A stretch of DNA of 35,270 nucleotides. Source: Chloroflexota bacterium (lineage in GTDB: Bacteria; Chloroflexota; UBA6077; FW602-bin22). The number at the start of each line of letters is the position of its first letter. Position 1 is the first letter of the stretch. The position numbers and the translations under genes are program-made. Below are positions 22,454 to 31,784 of this stretch, one piece after another. The DNA is taken from the NCBI GenBank assembly GCA_016875715.1, contig VGOZ01000030.1:1-35270 (forward strand), written 5' to 3'. Under the pieces are notes generated by a model. The model was not told the origin of the DNA and ran no database searches. It worked only from the letters and a program-made list of their open reading frames with translations.

Positions 22454-23759
22454 GTACGAAAAGGTTCTGACCCGCAACGTGGGGGTCCCACGCGCCTACG
22501 ACATCGATGTCTACGAGGCGAACGGCGGCTACGCCGGACTGAAGAAGGCCCTGGCGGAGTACACACCAGACCAACTGATCGAACTGGTCAAGAACTCCGG
22601 GCTGCGCGGACGAGGTGGTGCCGGCTTTGCGACTGGACTCAAGTGGTCGTTTGTGCCGAAGGGTCCCATGCAGAAGTATCTCGTGGTCAATGGCGATGAG
22701 AGCGAACCGGGGACATTCCACGATCGAGAACTGCTCGAGCACGACCCACATCAACTCGTCGAGGGCGCGATCATCACCTGTTTCGCGGTGGGGATCACGA
22801 AGGCGTTCTTCTACATCCGGGGCGAATTCGCGCTCGGCTATCACCGCCTCAAGAACGCGATCCAGCAGGCCTATGATCGCGGGTATCTGGGGACCAACGT
22901 CCTCGGCTCCGGCTTCAACTGTGACGCCTACACCATTCACGGCGCAGGGGCGTACATCTGTGGCGAGGAGTCGGCGCTCCTCGAATCACTCGAAGGCAGT
23001 CGGCCGATGCCCCGCTCGCGACCGCCCTTCCCGGCGGTGGTGGGCCTCTACGCCGGGCCGACCGTGGTCAACAGCGTCGAGACCATCAGCAACGTGCCGC
23101 ACATCCTCAGCCGCGGCCTTGACTGGTATACGTCGCTCGGCACGCCGCCCCGGAACACCGGTCCCTTCATCTACTCGCTGAGCGGGCACGTGAACCGGCC
23201 CGGAAACCACGAGGGGCCGCTGGGGCTCACGGTGGGCAATCTCGTCAACGACCTCGGTGGCGGTGTCTGGGGTGGGCGGAAGATGAAGGCATTCATCCCC
23301 GGGGGCGCGTCATCGGCCTGGCTGAAAGGGGAATGCTGGGACGTCAAGCTCGACTTTGACACGCTCGGCGGCATGCGGACCATGCTGGGTTCGGGTGCAC
23401 AGATCGTCCTCGATGAGCACTGCTGTGTGCCGCACGCCGCGCTACGCCTCGCCGAGTTCTACAACCACGAGTCCTGCGGCAAGTGCACGCCCTGCCGTGA
23501 AGGAACGCGCTGGATGGTCAAGATCGCGCGACGCATTTGCGACGGTCAGGCAGAGTCGAAGGACATCGACACACTGTTCTCCATCGCTGATCGCATCGGC
23601 TTCGGTCCACCGAACAAGATGACGTTGTGCGCGCTCGGCGACGCATCCACCAGTTGCATCACGAGCACAGTGCGGCAGTGGCGCGACGAGTGGGAGTATC
23701 ACGCGCGCACGGGCACCTGCCCGACGGCGAGCGGCCGCCCCGTGAAGCCGCTCGACTGA
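22446..23759 (+). CDS. nuoF: NADH-quinone oxidoreductase subunit F
   Basis: A 437-residue flavoprotein where NADH is oxidised. The FMN/NADH glycine-rich motif is GLRGRGGAGFATGLKW (52-67), and the second is GAGAYICGEESALLESLEG (167-184). Cluster N3 ligands are C344, C347, C350 (CGKCTPC) and C395. All residues expected of an active subunit are present and length is standard. The GTG start lies inside the nuoE end, and its TGA overlaps the nuoG ATG. Confidence 0.96.
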   Translation: MAEYEKVLTRNVGVPRAYDIDVYEANGGYAGLKKALAEYTPDQLIELVKNSGLRGRGGAGFATGLKWSFVPKGPMQKYLVVNGDESEPGTFHDRELLEHDPHQLVEGAIITCFAVGITKAFFYIRGEFALGYHRLKNAIQQAYDRGYLGTNVLGSGFNCDAYTIHGAGAYICGEESALLESLEGSRPMPRSRPPFPAVVGLYAGPTVVNSVETISNVPHILSRGLDWYTSLGTPPRNTGPFIYSLSGHVNRPGNHEGPLGLTVGNLVNDLGGGVWGGRKMKAFIPGGASSAWLKGECWDVKLDFDTLGGMRTMLGSGAQIVLDEHCCVPHAALRLAEFYNHESCGKCTPCREGTRWMVKIARRICDGQAESKDIDTLFSIADRIGFGPPNKMTLCALGDASTSCITSTVRQWRDEWEYHARTGTCPTASGRPVKPLD

Positions 23760-26077
23760 TGGATAACCTCGTCACGCTGACCGTCAACGGCAAGACCGTG
23801 CGCGTCCCACGCGGCACGCTGCTCGTGGACGCCGCGAAAACAGTCGGCGTGCACATCCCGGTCTTCTGTTACCACGAGAAGATGAAACCCGTCGGCGCCT
23901 GCCGTATGTGCATGGTCGAGATCGCGCCCGGACCTCCCCTGCCACAGACCGCGTGCACGAGTCCTGTGGCAGAGGGAATGGTCGTCAAGACGACGTCGCC
24001 CATGGCAGTGAGCGCCCAGAAGTCGACGATCGAGTTCCTTTTGCTCAACCACCCGCTCGATTGCCCGGTGTGCGACCGCGGCGGTGAGTGTCCGCTTCAG
24101 GACAACACGTTCGGCTTCGGCGGCGCGGAGAGCCGGTACATCGACGAGAAGCGCCATTTCGAGAAGCCGCTCGTACTCTCCGACGAAGTGCTCCTCGATC
24201 GGGAGCGCTGCATCATGTGCTATCGCTGCGTGCGCTTTGCGCGGGAGATCGCCGGCGATGAATCGCTCACAGTCATCGAGCGGGGAACGGAGAGTCAGAT
24301 CGGACTGGCCCCGGGCCGCACGTTCGATTCCCCGTTCTCGGGCAACACCATCGAAATCTGTCCGGTCGGGGCGCTGACCAGCGCACGCTACCGGTTTTCG
24401 GCGCGCCCCTGGGACATCCGCTCGGTATCAACGATCTGTCCGCACTGTGCCGTCGGGTGCAACGTTCGGGCCGACGTGCGCGACAATCAGATCAAACGCT
24501 TCCTCTCTCGCGAGAACCTGACCGTCGACGATGGCTGGCTCTGCGACCGCGGGCGCTTTGGCTACGGATACCCGTACACCAGCGGACGCCTGACCAGACC
24601 GCGCCTCCGGAGGGGATCCGGGTTAACCGACGCGACCTGGGGGGAAGCGATCGACACGGTTGCGGCCGCCGTGCGGGGGGCAATCGACCGACGCGGACCA
24701 GGCTCTATCGCCGGTCTAGCCGGCACTGGACTCACGAACGAGGATTTGCTCGCATTCCGACGGCTGGTGGTGGACACGATCGGGAGCGGGAATCTCGATC
24801 ACAGCCGCGCCGCCCACCCAACATCGCCGCTCGGGATCGATGCTGTCACCGGCTCGATCCAGGGACTCGATCGTTCGGATGTCATTCTCATCGTTGACGC
24901 GAACACCCTGATCGATCAGCCAGTCTTGAATCTGCGGATCAAGAAGGCGCTCGGCCGCGGGGCCCAGGTCGTGGTAGTCGGGAGCGAGCCACTCGACGTG
25001 AACCGCTCGCCCTACCGGCAACCGTTCATCGCCGCGGGTGACGATCTGGGCGGGGTTCTCGAGGCGATCGCGAGGCTCCTGCCGGCGGAGTTCGACGCGG
25101 CGCGGGCACGTCGTCACGAAGCCGCCGAGTCCAACGCGACCCGTGCCTTCGCCGACACCGTCAAGCGGGCGCACGACGCTGCGGTGGCGAAGGCGAAGGA
25201 GGCCAGTGAGGCCGAACCCGCCGCGTACGCCACGGTTGAGGAGGGCGCCACACGCTACGGCATCACCCGCGCGACAGTGGCGCCGATACCAGCGCGACGT
25301 GTGCGCGGAATCGAGGCGTTCGCCGCGGAGGCGGGCGCAGACCCGATCAGCCCGGCGGTCGTCGCCGCGGCGCGCACCATCGGCGGCGCGGAGCGTCTCT
25401 CCATCCTCTACCCGCGCTCGGTGGGGGCCGATCCGCGCGTTCTGAACGCGGTGACGAATATCGGCCTGCTCTGCGAGGCATTCGGCCGCGAGGGCGCGGG
25501 GATCTTCCCTCTCGTCACCGGCCCAAATGAGCAGGGCGCGATCGACATCGGTGTCGTGCCGGGCGAGGGCGGCGTTTCGGGAAGCGCGATCGCAGGCGCG
25601 ATCGAATCGGGGAAGATCGAGATCCTGTTCGTCGTGGGGCGACCGCTCGAGGCCGACCTTCTGGCTCTACGTGGGCGCATTCCCTGTCTGGTCGTTATCG
25701 ACAGCCTGCTCGGTCCGACCGCAGATGCAGCAGATGTCGCGCTGCCGGGGCTGACCTTCGCCGAGAAGGACGGGACCTTCACGAACCTCGAGCGGCGTAT
25801 TCAGAGGATGCGGGCGTGCACCACGTTTCCCGGCGATGGTCGACCGGAGTGGCGCATCCTGCGTGATCTGGCCAACGCGATCGGCGGTGCCTACACCGAA
25901 TCGAACTCGGAGGCGATGGCCGCCGCGCTAGCGCGCGAAGTCCCACACTACGCGGGAGTGACGCTCGATCGCGTCGGATACCGGGGCATCCAGTGGCCGG
26001 TCGGACCGGAGGGCCGAGGAAGCCCTGTCCTCCACGCCGGCTCGACGTTCGACCTGCTTCCGGTCGGTTCGGCGTGA
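23759..26077 (+). CDS. nuoG: NADH-quinone oxidoreductase subunit G
   Basis: A 772-residue subunit of the peripheral arm. Ligand sets are complete: N1b C37, C48, C51, C66; N5 H98, C102, C105, C111; N4 C151, C154, C157, C201. The additional N7 motif CPHCxxxC is also there (C227, C230, C234) with C262, as in E. coli and Thermus. The molybdopterin-oxidoreductase-like domain follows from about residue 265 but lacks a recognisable cofactor site. A stretch of about 60 Ala/Glu/Lys-rich residues (RARRHEAAESNATRAFADTVKRA onward) interrupts that domain and looks helical. The C-terminus overlaps nuoH by GTGA. Confidence 0.95.
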   Translation: MDNLVTLTVNGKTVRVPRGTLLVDAAKTVGVHIPVFCYHEKMKPVGACRMCMVEIAPGPPLPQTACTSPVAEGMVVKTTSPMAVSAQKSTIEFLLLNHPLDCPVCDRGGECPLQDNTFGFGGAESRYIDEKRHFEKPLVLSDEVLLDRERCIMCYRCVRFAREIAGDESLTVIERGTESQIGLAPGRTFDSPFSGNTIEICPVGALTSARYRFSARPWDIRSVSTICPHCAVGCNVRADVRDNQIKRFLSRENLTVDDGWLCDRGRFGYGYPYTSGRLTRPRLRRGSGLTDATWGEAIDTVAAAVRGAIDRRGPGSIAGLAGTGLTNEDLLAFRRLVVDTIGSGNLDHSRAAHPTSPLGIDAVTGSIQGLDRSDVILIVDANTLIDQPVLNLRIKKALGRGAQVVVVGSEPLDVNRSPYRQPFIAAGDDLGGVLEAIARLLPAEFDAARARRHEAAESNATRAFADTVKRAHDAAVAKAKEASEAEPAAYATVEEGATRYGITRATVAPIPARRVRGIEAFAAEAGADPISPAVVAAARTIGGAERLSILYPRSVGADPRVLNAVTNIGLLCEAFGREGAGIFPLVTGPNEQGAIDIGVVPGEGGVSGSAIAGAIESGKIEILFVVGRPLEADLLALRGRIPCLVVIDSLLGPTADAADVALPGLTFAEKDGTFTNLERRIQRMRACTTFPGDGRPEWRILRDLANAIGGAYTESNSEAMAAALAREVPHYAGVTLDRVGYRGIQWPVGPEGRGSPVLHAGSTFDLLPVGSA

Positions 26078-27075
26078 GCGAACTCGTCTTTCAGATCGTC
26101 GTCGCCGGCGTCAAGAGTCTCATCATCATCTTCGCGCTGCTGACGGGTTTCGCCTACATGACGCTGTTCGAGCGAAAGGTGGCGGCCCGCATCCAGATCC
26201 GGTACGGGCCCAACCGCGTGGGTCCGTTCGGTTTGCTGCAGCCACTCGCGGATGGCATCAAGCTCTTCTTCAAGGAGAGCCCCACGCCGCGAGGTGCCGA
26301 TCGCTTCGTGTATCTCGCGGCGCCATGCATATCGGCGACGGTGGCGCTCGCCGCGTTCGCGGTGATTCCGATCGGACCACCCATCGAGATCGGTGGTCGC
26401 CAGATCGGAATGTACCTTTCGGACGCCAGCATCGGCATCCTGTACGTCCTGGCGGTTGGGTCCCTAGGCGTCTATGGCATCACCCTGGCGGGATGGGCAT
26501 CGAACAACAAGTACTCGCTGCTTGGTGGAGTGCGCGCCTCGGCGCAGATGATCTCCTACGAACTGAGTCTGGGCCTCTCGGTCCTGGCGGTGATCCTTGT
26601 GGTCGGGTCACCCAACATGACCAAGATCGTGGAGTTTCAGGGAGTCGTGCCGCTCCTGCTCCTGCAACCCCTCGGGTTCCTTCTCTATCTCATCTCGGGG
26701 ATCGCCGAGACAAACCGCGCACACTTCGATCTTCCCGAGGCTGAATCCGAACTGGTCGCGGGATATCACACTGAATACAGTGGGATGCGTTTCGCGCTCT
26801 TCTTCATGGCTGAGTACATCAACATGATCACCGTCTCGGCGATCGCGACGACGCTGTATCTGGGCGGCTACAAGGGTCCGATCGCGGATGGGCCGTGGTG
26901 GTTCCTTCTGAAGGTGTTGGCCCTGCTCTTCGTGTATGTGTGGGTGCGTGCAACGTTGCCACGGATGCGGTACGACCGGCTGATGAACTTCGGCTGGCGC
27001 GTTCTTCTGCCGGTCTCACTACTGAACGTGTTCCTCACCGCGATCGGCGTGCTCATCATCGAGGGGAGGGTTTAG
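26074..27075 (+). CDS. nuoH: NADH-quinone oxidoreductase subunit H
   Basis: A 333-residue membrane subunit with about eight helices, forming the floor of the quinone chamber. The first helix runs into TLFERKVAARIQIRYGPNRVGPFGLLQPLADGIKLFFKE, the strongest family signature. The conserved cytoplasmic loop with acid residues is IAETNRAHFDLPEAESELVAGYHTEYSG, whose Glu cluster couples quinone chemistry to proton pumping. Helix-rich C-terminus with TLPRMRYDRLM is also conserved. GTG at 26074 overlaps the nuoG stop; the TAG is directly followed by the nuoI start. Confidence 0.95.
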   Translation: MSELVFQIVVAGVKSLIIIFALLTGFAYMTLFERKVAARIQIRYGPNRVGPFGLLQPLADGIKLFFKESPTPRGADRFVYLAAPCISATVALAAFAVIPIGPPIEIGGRQIGMYLSDASIGILYVLAVGSLGVYGITLAGWASNNKYSLLGGVRASAQMISYELSLGLSVLAVILVVGSPNMTKIVEFQGVVPLLLLQPLGFLLYLISGIAETNRAHFDLPEAESELVAGYHTEYSGMRFALFFMAEYINMITVSAIATTLYLGGYKGPIADGPWWFLLKVLALLFVYVWVRATLPRMRYDRLMNFGWRVLLPVSLLNVFLTAIGVLIIEGRV

Positions 27076-27549
27076 GTGGCGAGCTTCGTCGATGATGTCG
27101 GCGCCCTCGTCCGCGGGCTTGGGACGACGTTCCGGCACATCTTCCGTCCAACGGTGACGTATCAGTACCCGGAGAAGCGGCGGCCGGTCCACCCGCGCTT
27201 CCGCGGGCGGCACAAACTCATGCGCTACGAGAACGGTCTCGAACGATGCATCGGCTGTTCGCTCTGCGCCGGGGTCTGCCCCGCGCGGGCGATCTACGTC
27301 GAGGCGGCGGAGAATACGGACGAGCACCGGATCTCCCCAGGTGAGCGGTACGCGCGGCGGTACGAGATCAACATGATCCGCTGCATCTTCTGCGGCTACT
27401 GCGAGGAGGTATGCCCGACCGAGGCGATCGTGCTCGGCAACGATTACGAACTCGCCGACTACGACCGGGCATCGTTTGTCTACACGAAGGACATGCTCCT
27501 CGTCCCCGACCCTCGCGCGGGCGAGGCCCTGGTCTCGAGGCCGACCTAA
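27076..27549 (+). CDS. nuoI: NADH-quinone oxidoreductase subunit I
   Basis: A 157-residue ferredoxin-like subunit carrying clusters N6a and N6b. The two CxxCxxCxxxC motifs are C58, C61, C64, C68 and C103, C106, C109, C113. An amphipathic N-terminal helix lies along the membrane, and RFRGRHKLMRYENGLERC is the conserved lead into the first cluster. GTG at 27076 follows the nuoH TAG without a gap, and nuoJ likewise begins directly after its TAA. Confidence 0.95.
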   Translation: MASFVDDVGALVRGLGTTFRHIFRPTVTYQYPEKRRPVHPRFRGRHKLMRYENGLERCIGCSLCAGVCPARAIYVEAAENTDEHRISPGERYARRYEINMIRCIFCGYCEEVCPTEAIVLGNDYELADYDRASFVYTKDMLLVPDPRAGEALVSRPT

Positions 27550-28056
27550 GTGTCGTTGAGCGAAGTCTTCTTTCTGATCGTCGCGGCGATTGCAATCGGC
27601 TCCGCGACGCTCGTCATCACGCTGCCAAACACGGTGCACAGCGCGCTGTTCCTTGTGGCGACCTTGTTCTGCGTTGCGCTGATGTTCCTGAGCATGGGTG
27701 CGGAGTTCCTGGCGGCAGTCCAGATCCTCGTCTACGCGGGCGCGATCATGATCCTCTTCCTGTTCGTGATCACCCTGATGAATCCACAGCGGCCAGCCGG
27801 TCCGGACCGTCTCCGGTCGCAGGTAGTGTGGTCGTGCGCCTTCGCAGTGATGTTGCTCCTGGTCCTGTGGATCTCGATTCAGGAGGGCGCAATGGCCGCG
27901 CTGCCGATCGCGCCAGTCTCCACCACGCCGCTCGGACTCGACGCGCTGGGGATCGCGCTCTTCACGACGTACGTCGTCCCGTTTGAGATCACGTCGATCC
28001 TGTTGCTCGTGGCGATGGTTGGGGCGGTCGTCTTAGGGCGGGGCCGAGTCCAATGA
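27550..28056 (+). CDS. nuoJ: NADH-quinone oxidoreductase subunit J
   Basis: A 168-residue membrane subunit with five predicted helices. [21 protein letters not shown] and the following [25 protein letters not shown] are the family's core; the latter includes the pi-bulge helix that rotates during turnover. The C-terminal helix is [22 protein letters not shown] start abuts the nuoI stop; the TGA overlaps the nuoK ATG. Confidence 0.93.
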   Translation: MSLSEVFFLIVAAIAIGSATLVITLPNTVHSALFLVATLFCVALMFLSMGAEFLAAVQILVYAGAIMILFLFVITLMNPQRPAGPDRLRSQVVWSCAFAVMLLLVLWISIQEGAMAALPIAPVSTTPLGLDALGIALFTTYVVPFEITSILLLVAMVGAVVLGRGRVQ

Positions 28057-28364
28057 TCGAAAGCGCCCCGACGCCCTACTACCTCGTCCTCAGCGCCGTT
28101 CTGTTCTCCATCGGGGCGCTGGGGTTCTGCATCAGGAAGAATCCACTGGTCATGTTCATGTGTGTCGAGATCATGTTGAACGCCGCCAACCTGAGCTTCG
28201 TGGCGTTCGCGCGACACCTCAATGTCATCGACGGTCAGGTGATCGCGCTATTCATCATGGCGATCGCCGCAGCCGAGGTCGTCGTTGGTCTGGGGATCAT
28301 CGTCGCGATCTTCCGCCTGCGCGACAGCATCGATGTCGACGAAGTGAACGTGCTGCGAGGCTGA
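28053..28364 (+). CDS. nuoK: NADH-quinone oxidoreductase subunit K
   Basis: A 103-residue three-helix antiporter-like subunit (MrpC-type). The two membrane glutamates of the coupling path are visible: [16 protein letters not shown] (helix 2) and [16 protein letters not shown] (helix 3). ATG at 28053 overlaps the nuoJ TGA. Only 2 bp separate it from nuoL. Confidence 0.95.
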   Translation: MIESAPTPYYLVLSAVLFSIGALGFCIRKNPLVMFMCVEIMLNAANLSFVAFARHLNVIDGQVIALFIMAIAAAEVVVGLGIIVAIFRLRDSIDVDEVNVLRG

Positions 28365-28366
28365 GG

Positions 28367-30277
28367 ATGTCGATGACGACCTGGGTCACGCTCGCCCTCG
28401 CACTCCCCCTCCTTGGGTTCCTCTACTGTGCCCTGTTCGGCTGGCGGGTGGGGCGTGCCGCTTCAGGCGTGGCCGCCTCCGCCGCAGTGGGAGCGTCGTT
28501 TGGCGCCGCACTGGCGGTCGCCGCGGGGGTGTCCGTTCTGCCGGAGTCGGAGCGGTTCGTGACCATCACCATCGCGAGTTGGCTCACGGCAGGATCCTTC
28601 ATCGCGCCGATCGCCTTCCTCGTGGATCCGCTTTCCACTGTCATGCTGCTGGTGGTGACTGGCGTTGGCTCCCTCATTCACGTCTACGCGACCGGATACA
28701 TGCGCGACCATCACGGGCACCTCGACCTCGGGTACAACCGGTTCTTCGCCTTCCTGAATCTATTCGTCTTCTCGATGCTGGTTCTGGTGCTCGCGAACAA
28801 CTTCGTCCTCCTGATGGTGGGGTGGGGTGGCGTCGGCGTCTGTTCCTACTTCCTGATCGCATTCTGGTTCGACAAGCCGGAGAACGCGCGCGCGGGGTCC
28901 AAGGCGTTCATCGTGAACGCGATCGGAGATGTCGGCCTCCTCCTGGCGTGCTTCCTCATCTTCTGGACCTTCCGAAAAGTCGACTTCGACGGGGTGTTCC
29001 GTGAGGTCGCGGCGGGGCAAGGTTCGGGAGCGATGACGAACATCGCGCTCCTGCTCCTCATCGCCGCGGCGGCGAAGTCGGCGCAGTTTCCTCTCCACGT
29101 CTGGTTGCCCGATGCGATGGCGGGACCAACACCGGTCTCCGCGCTCATCCACGCCGCGACCATGGTGACAGCGGGGGTCTATCTGATCGCCCGGACCCAC
29201 CCGATCTACGAGCATGCTCCTCTGGCGATGGCGGCTGTGGCGTCGATTGGCGCAGTCACGGCGTTCTTCGCCGCGACCATCGCGCTGACCCAGACGAACC
29301 TGAAACGGGTCGTCGCGTACTCGACGCTGTCGCAACTGGGATACATGTTTGTGGGCGTCGGTGTGGGCGCATTCGGCGCGAGCATCTTCCACCTGATGAC
29401 GCACGCGTTCTTCAAGGCTGTGCTCTTCCTCGGCGCTGGCATCGTGATCCACCATCTCGCCGGTCAGGAAGACATGCGCCAGATGGGTGGTCTGCGATCG
29501 CGACTGCCCGTGGTGTACTGGTGTTTCGCTATCGCGGCGGCGGCAAACGCCGGGTTCCCGCTGCTCTCCGGCTTCTTCTCCAAGGACGAGATCGTTAGCG
29601 CAGCCTTCCTGTCACCCCACGGAAGCGCGATTCTGGGCGGGTCTCTCCTTCTTACGAGCGCGCTCACGGGGATCTACATGTTCCGCGCGGTCTCATTGAC
29701 CTTCCATGGAACATCGAATGCGCACAGCCACACGGGCGATCACGGCGTGGCGGGATCGATGCTCTGGCCCGTCCTGCTCCTGACCGTTCTCGCGGTCGTC
29801 GGCGGATTCCCGTACGCTCAGTTCGGCAAGTTCTTGCACCCATCGCTCACCCATTGGGGCGGGCACCCGGTTGAGGTGGCAAACCCAGTCGGATCGATTG
29901 CGATTGCGTCGGGCATCGTCAGCATCGCGGGCATCGCGGTGGGTTTGTGGCTTTACGCAGGGGACCGCGCGATACCGCGACGGTTGGGCCGCTCGCTCGG
30001 TGGTCTGGCCGAGACTGTGCGCGCTGGTTACTACATCGATGCGTTCTACGGCGCGGTGCTCCTGGCACCCGTTCGGGTGATCGCGCTGATCTCCTCCGGA
30101 CCGGTGGATAACTTCCTTATCGGGGGCTTCGTCAGCCTGTTCCCTGCATTCGCTCGCTGGATGGGGTCGGAGTTCCGGCATACGTTCCAGACCGGGTACG
30201 TGCGTCACTACGCCGCGGCGATCTTCGCCGGAGCCGCACTGATCGCGATCTTCTTCGTCTACAGGATCGGGATCTGA
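28367..30277 (+). CDS. nuoL: NADH-quinone oxidoreductase subunit L
   Basis: A 636-residue antiporter-like subunit with about 16 helices at the far end of the membrane arm. Helix 5 Glu lies in MVGWGGVGVCSYFLIAFW (here the usual Trp-Glu is Trp-Gly, see the notes), and the conserved Lys region is AAAAKSAQFPLHVWLPDAMAGPTPVSALIHAATMVTAG. The helix 12 Lys region is FFKAVLFLGAGIVIH. A long C-terminal part after about residue 480 includes the lateral helix. ATG at 28367 or 28373 are both possible; GAGG precedes the second by six bases. Confidence 0.94.
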   Translation: MSMTTWVTLALALPLLGFLYCALFGWRVGRAASGVAASAAVGASFGAALAVAAGVSVLPESERFVTITIASWLTAGSFIAPIAFLVDPLSTVMLLVVTGVGSLIHVYATGYMRDHHGHLDLGYNRFFAFLNLFVFSMLVLVLANNFVLLMVGWGGVGVCSYFLIAFWFDKPENARAGSKAFIVNAIGDVGLLLACFLIFWTFRKVDFDGVFREVAAGQGSGAMTNIALLLLIAAAAKSAQFPLHVWLPDAMAGPTPVSALIHAATMVTAGVYLIARTHPIYEHAPLAMAAVASIGAVTAFFAATIALTQTNLKRVVAYSTLSQLGYMFVGVGVGAFGASIFHLMTHAFFKAVLFLGAGIVIHHLAGQEDMRQMGGLRSRLPVVYWCFAIAAAANAGFPLLSGFFSKDEIVSAAFLSPHGSAILGGSLLLTSALTGIYMFRAVSLTFHGTSNAHSHTGDHGVAGSMLWPVLLLTVLAVVGGFPYAQFGKFLHPSLTHWGGHPVEVANPVGSIAIASGIVSIAGIAVGLWLYAGDRAIPRRLGRSLGGLAETVRAGYYIDAFYGAVLLAPVRVIALISSGPVDNFLIGGFVSLFPAFARWMGSEFRHTFQTGYVRHYAAAIFAGAALIAIFFVYRIGI

Positions 30278-30281
30278 CGAG

Positions 30282-31784
30282 ATGCTCACGACTCTGATCG
30301 CCCTACCCCTCGTCGGTGCCGCTGCCGTTTTTCTTCTCCGTTCGGGCGCCGCACGGTGGACCGCGCTGGGCTTCGCGTTGGTGGAACTGGTCCTAGCCGT
30401 CGTGGTCGCGTCCGGTTTCGATCCAGCGCTCGGAACGTACCAGTTCGTCGAGAACGTGCCCTGGGTGCCTCTGTACGGCATCTCGTACGCGGTGGGCGTG
30501 GATGGCATCTCCCTGTGGTTGATGGTGCTCGCCGCGTTCCTTACTCCGCTCGCGGTGGTGGCACGATGGCCGAGCGAGGAGCCGCGAGATCACATCTTCT
30601 ATTCCGGCCTGCTCGCGCTCTGCGGTGCCATGGTGGGCGCGTTCGCGGCCACCGATGTCATCCTGTTCTTCCTGTTCTGGGAGGTCATGCTGATCCCAGC
30701 CTACGCGCTGATCGGCGTGTTCGGCGGCGACCGGCGGATCGCGGCGGCGATCAAGTTCTTTATCTATACGGCGGCCGGATCGCTGCTGATGCTCGCGGGG
30801 ATTATCGCCCTCTACGTGCACGGGGCCGCGGCGGGCCCGATGACGTTCGCGATGGAAGACATGGCCCGCGTCGCTCGCGGGGTCGTCCCGTTCTGGATCT
30901 TCCTCGTGTTCGTACTGGCGTTCGCGATCAAGGTGCCGGTTGTGCCACTGCACACGTGGCTGCCGGATGCGTACGCGCAGTCGCCGATACCGCTGCTGGT
31001 TCTGGCGACGACGCTGACCAAAGTCGGCGCGTACGGGTTCGTGCGATTCATCGTGCCGATGTTTCCCGCCGAGCTCGCGCTGAACACCGGCTGGCTCTCC
31101 GCGCTGGCGGTCCTGGGAATCCTGTACGGCGCGATCTGCGCGATCGGATCGCGGGATCTGGTGCGCCTGCTCGCGTACTCCTCGATCTCGCACCTCGGGT
31201 TCATCGTGCTGGGAATCCTGGCGCTAAACACGCAGGGAGTGATGGGCGGCGTGCTGCAAATGGTCAATCACGGGATTTCAGCGGCCGCTCTCTTCATCAT
31301 TGCCGACATGCTGATCCGGCGCACTGGGACGTCCGACATCATCAGTCTCGGCGGGCTCGCGTCGCGTTACCCGCTGATCACCGCCTTCTTCCTGCTCGCG
31401 GTGTTCTCCGCCGCGGGTGTACCGGGACTGAACGGGTTCACCGGGGAGTTCCTCACCATGCTCGGCGCCTTCGAGCCGCGTCAGCGCTTCGTGGTGGTTG
31501 CCTCGGCCGGTGTCATCCTCGGGGCCGCATACCTGATCTGGATGTTCCAGCGGATGATGCATGGGCCGGTCAAGAGCCAGCGGGTGGTAGATCAGCGCGA
31601 TCTGACCAGACGAGAGGCGCTCCTTCTGGCACCCCTGGCGATCGCCATCGTCGTGATCGGCGTGGCACCGAATATCCTGCTGGTCCCGATGCAGGAGAGC
31701 GTGGTCGCTGCACTGGGGTCGGTGCGGACCGCGGCGTCGGATCAGGGTGCGCTCATCGCGATGCTGGGAGCAGCGTTCGCATGA
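30282..31784 (+). CDS. nuoM: NADH-quinone oxidoreductase subunit M
   Basis: A 500-residue antiporter-like subunit with about 14 helices. The helix 5 Glu is in LFFLFWEVMLIPAYALIGVFGG, and the pumping lysines lie in FAIKVPVVPLHTWLPDAYAQSPIPLLVLA and in later helices. MVNHGISAAALFIIADML and AGVPGLNGFTGEFL are further signatures. ATG at 30282 follows the nuoL stop by 4 bp, and its TGA overlaps the nuoN ATG. Confidence 0.95.
   Translation: MLTTLIALPLVGAAAVFLLRSGAARWTALGFALVELVLAVVVASGFDPALGTYQFVENVPWVPLYGISYAVGVDGISLWLMVLAAFLTPLAVVARWPSEEPRDHIFYSGLLALCGAMVGAFAATDVILFFLFWEVMLIPAYALIGVFGGDRRIAAAIKFFIYTAAGSLLMLAGIIALYVHGAAAGPMTFAMEDMARVARGVVPFWIFLVFVLAFAIKVPVVPLHTWLPDAYAQSPIPLLVLATTLTKVGAYGFVRFIVPMFPAELALNTGWLSALAVLGILYGAICAIGSRDLVRLLAYSSISHLGFIVLGILALNTQGVMGGVLQMVNHGISAAALFIIADMLIRRTGTSDIISLGGLASRYPLITAFFLLAVFSAAGVPGLNGFTGEFLTMLGAFEPRQRFVVVASAGVILGAAYLIWMFQRMMHGPVKSQRVVDQRDLTRREALLLAPLAIAIVVIGVAPNILLVPMQESVVAALGSVRTAASDQGALIAMLGAAFA

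Noticed and set aside
30356-31780. Upstream extension of the nuoN frame across most of nuoM
   Set aside because: The extension is Arg/Gly-rich noise in a different frame from the clear NuoM product; the NuoN similarity starts at 31781.
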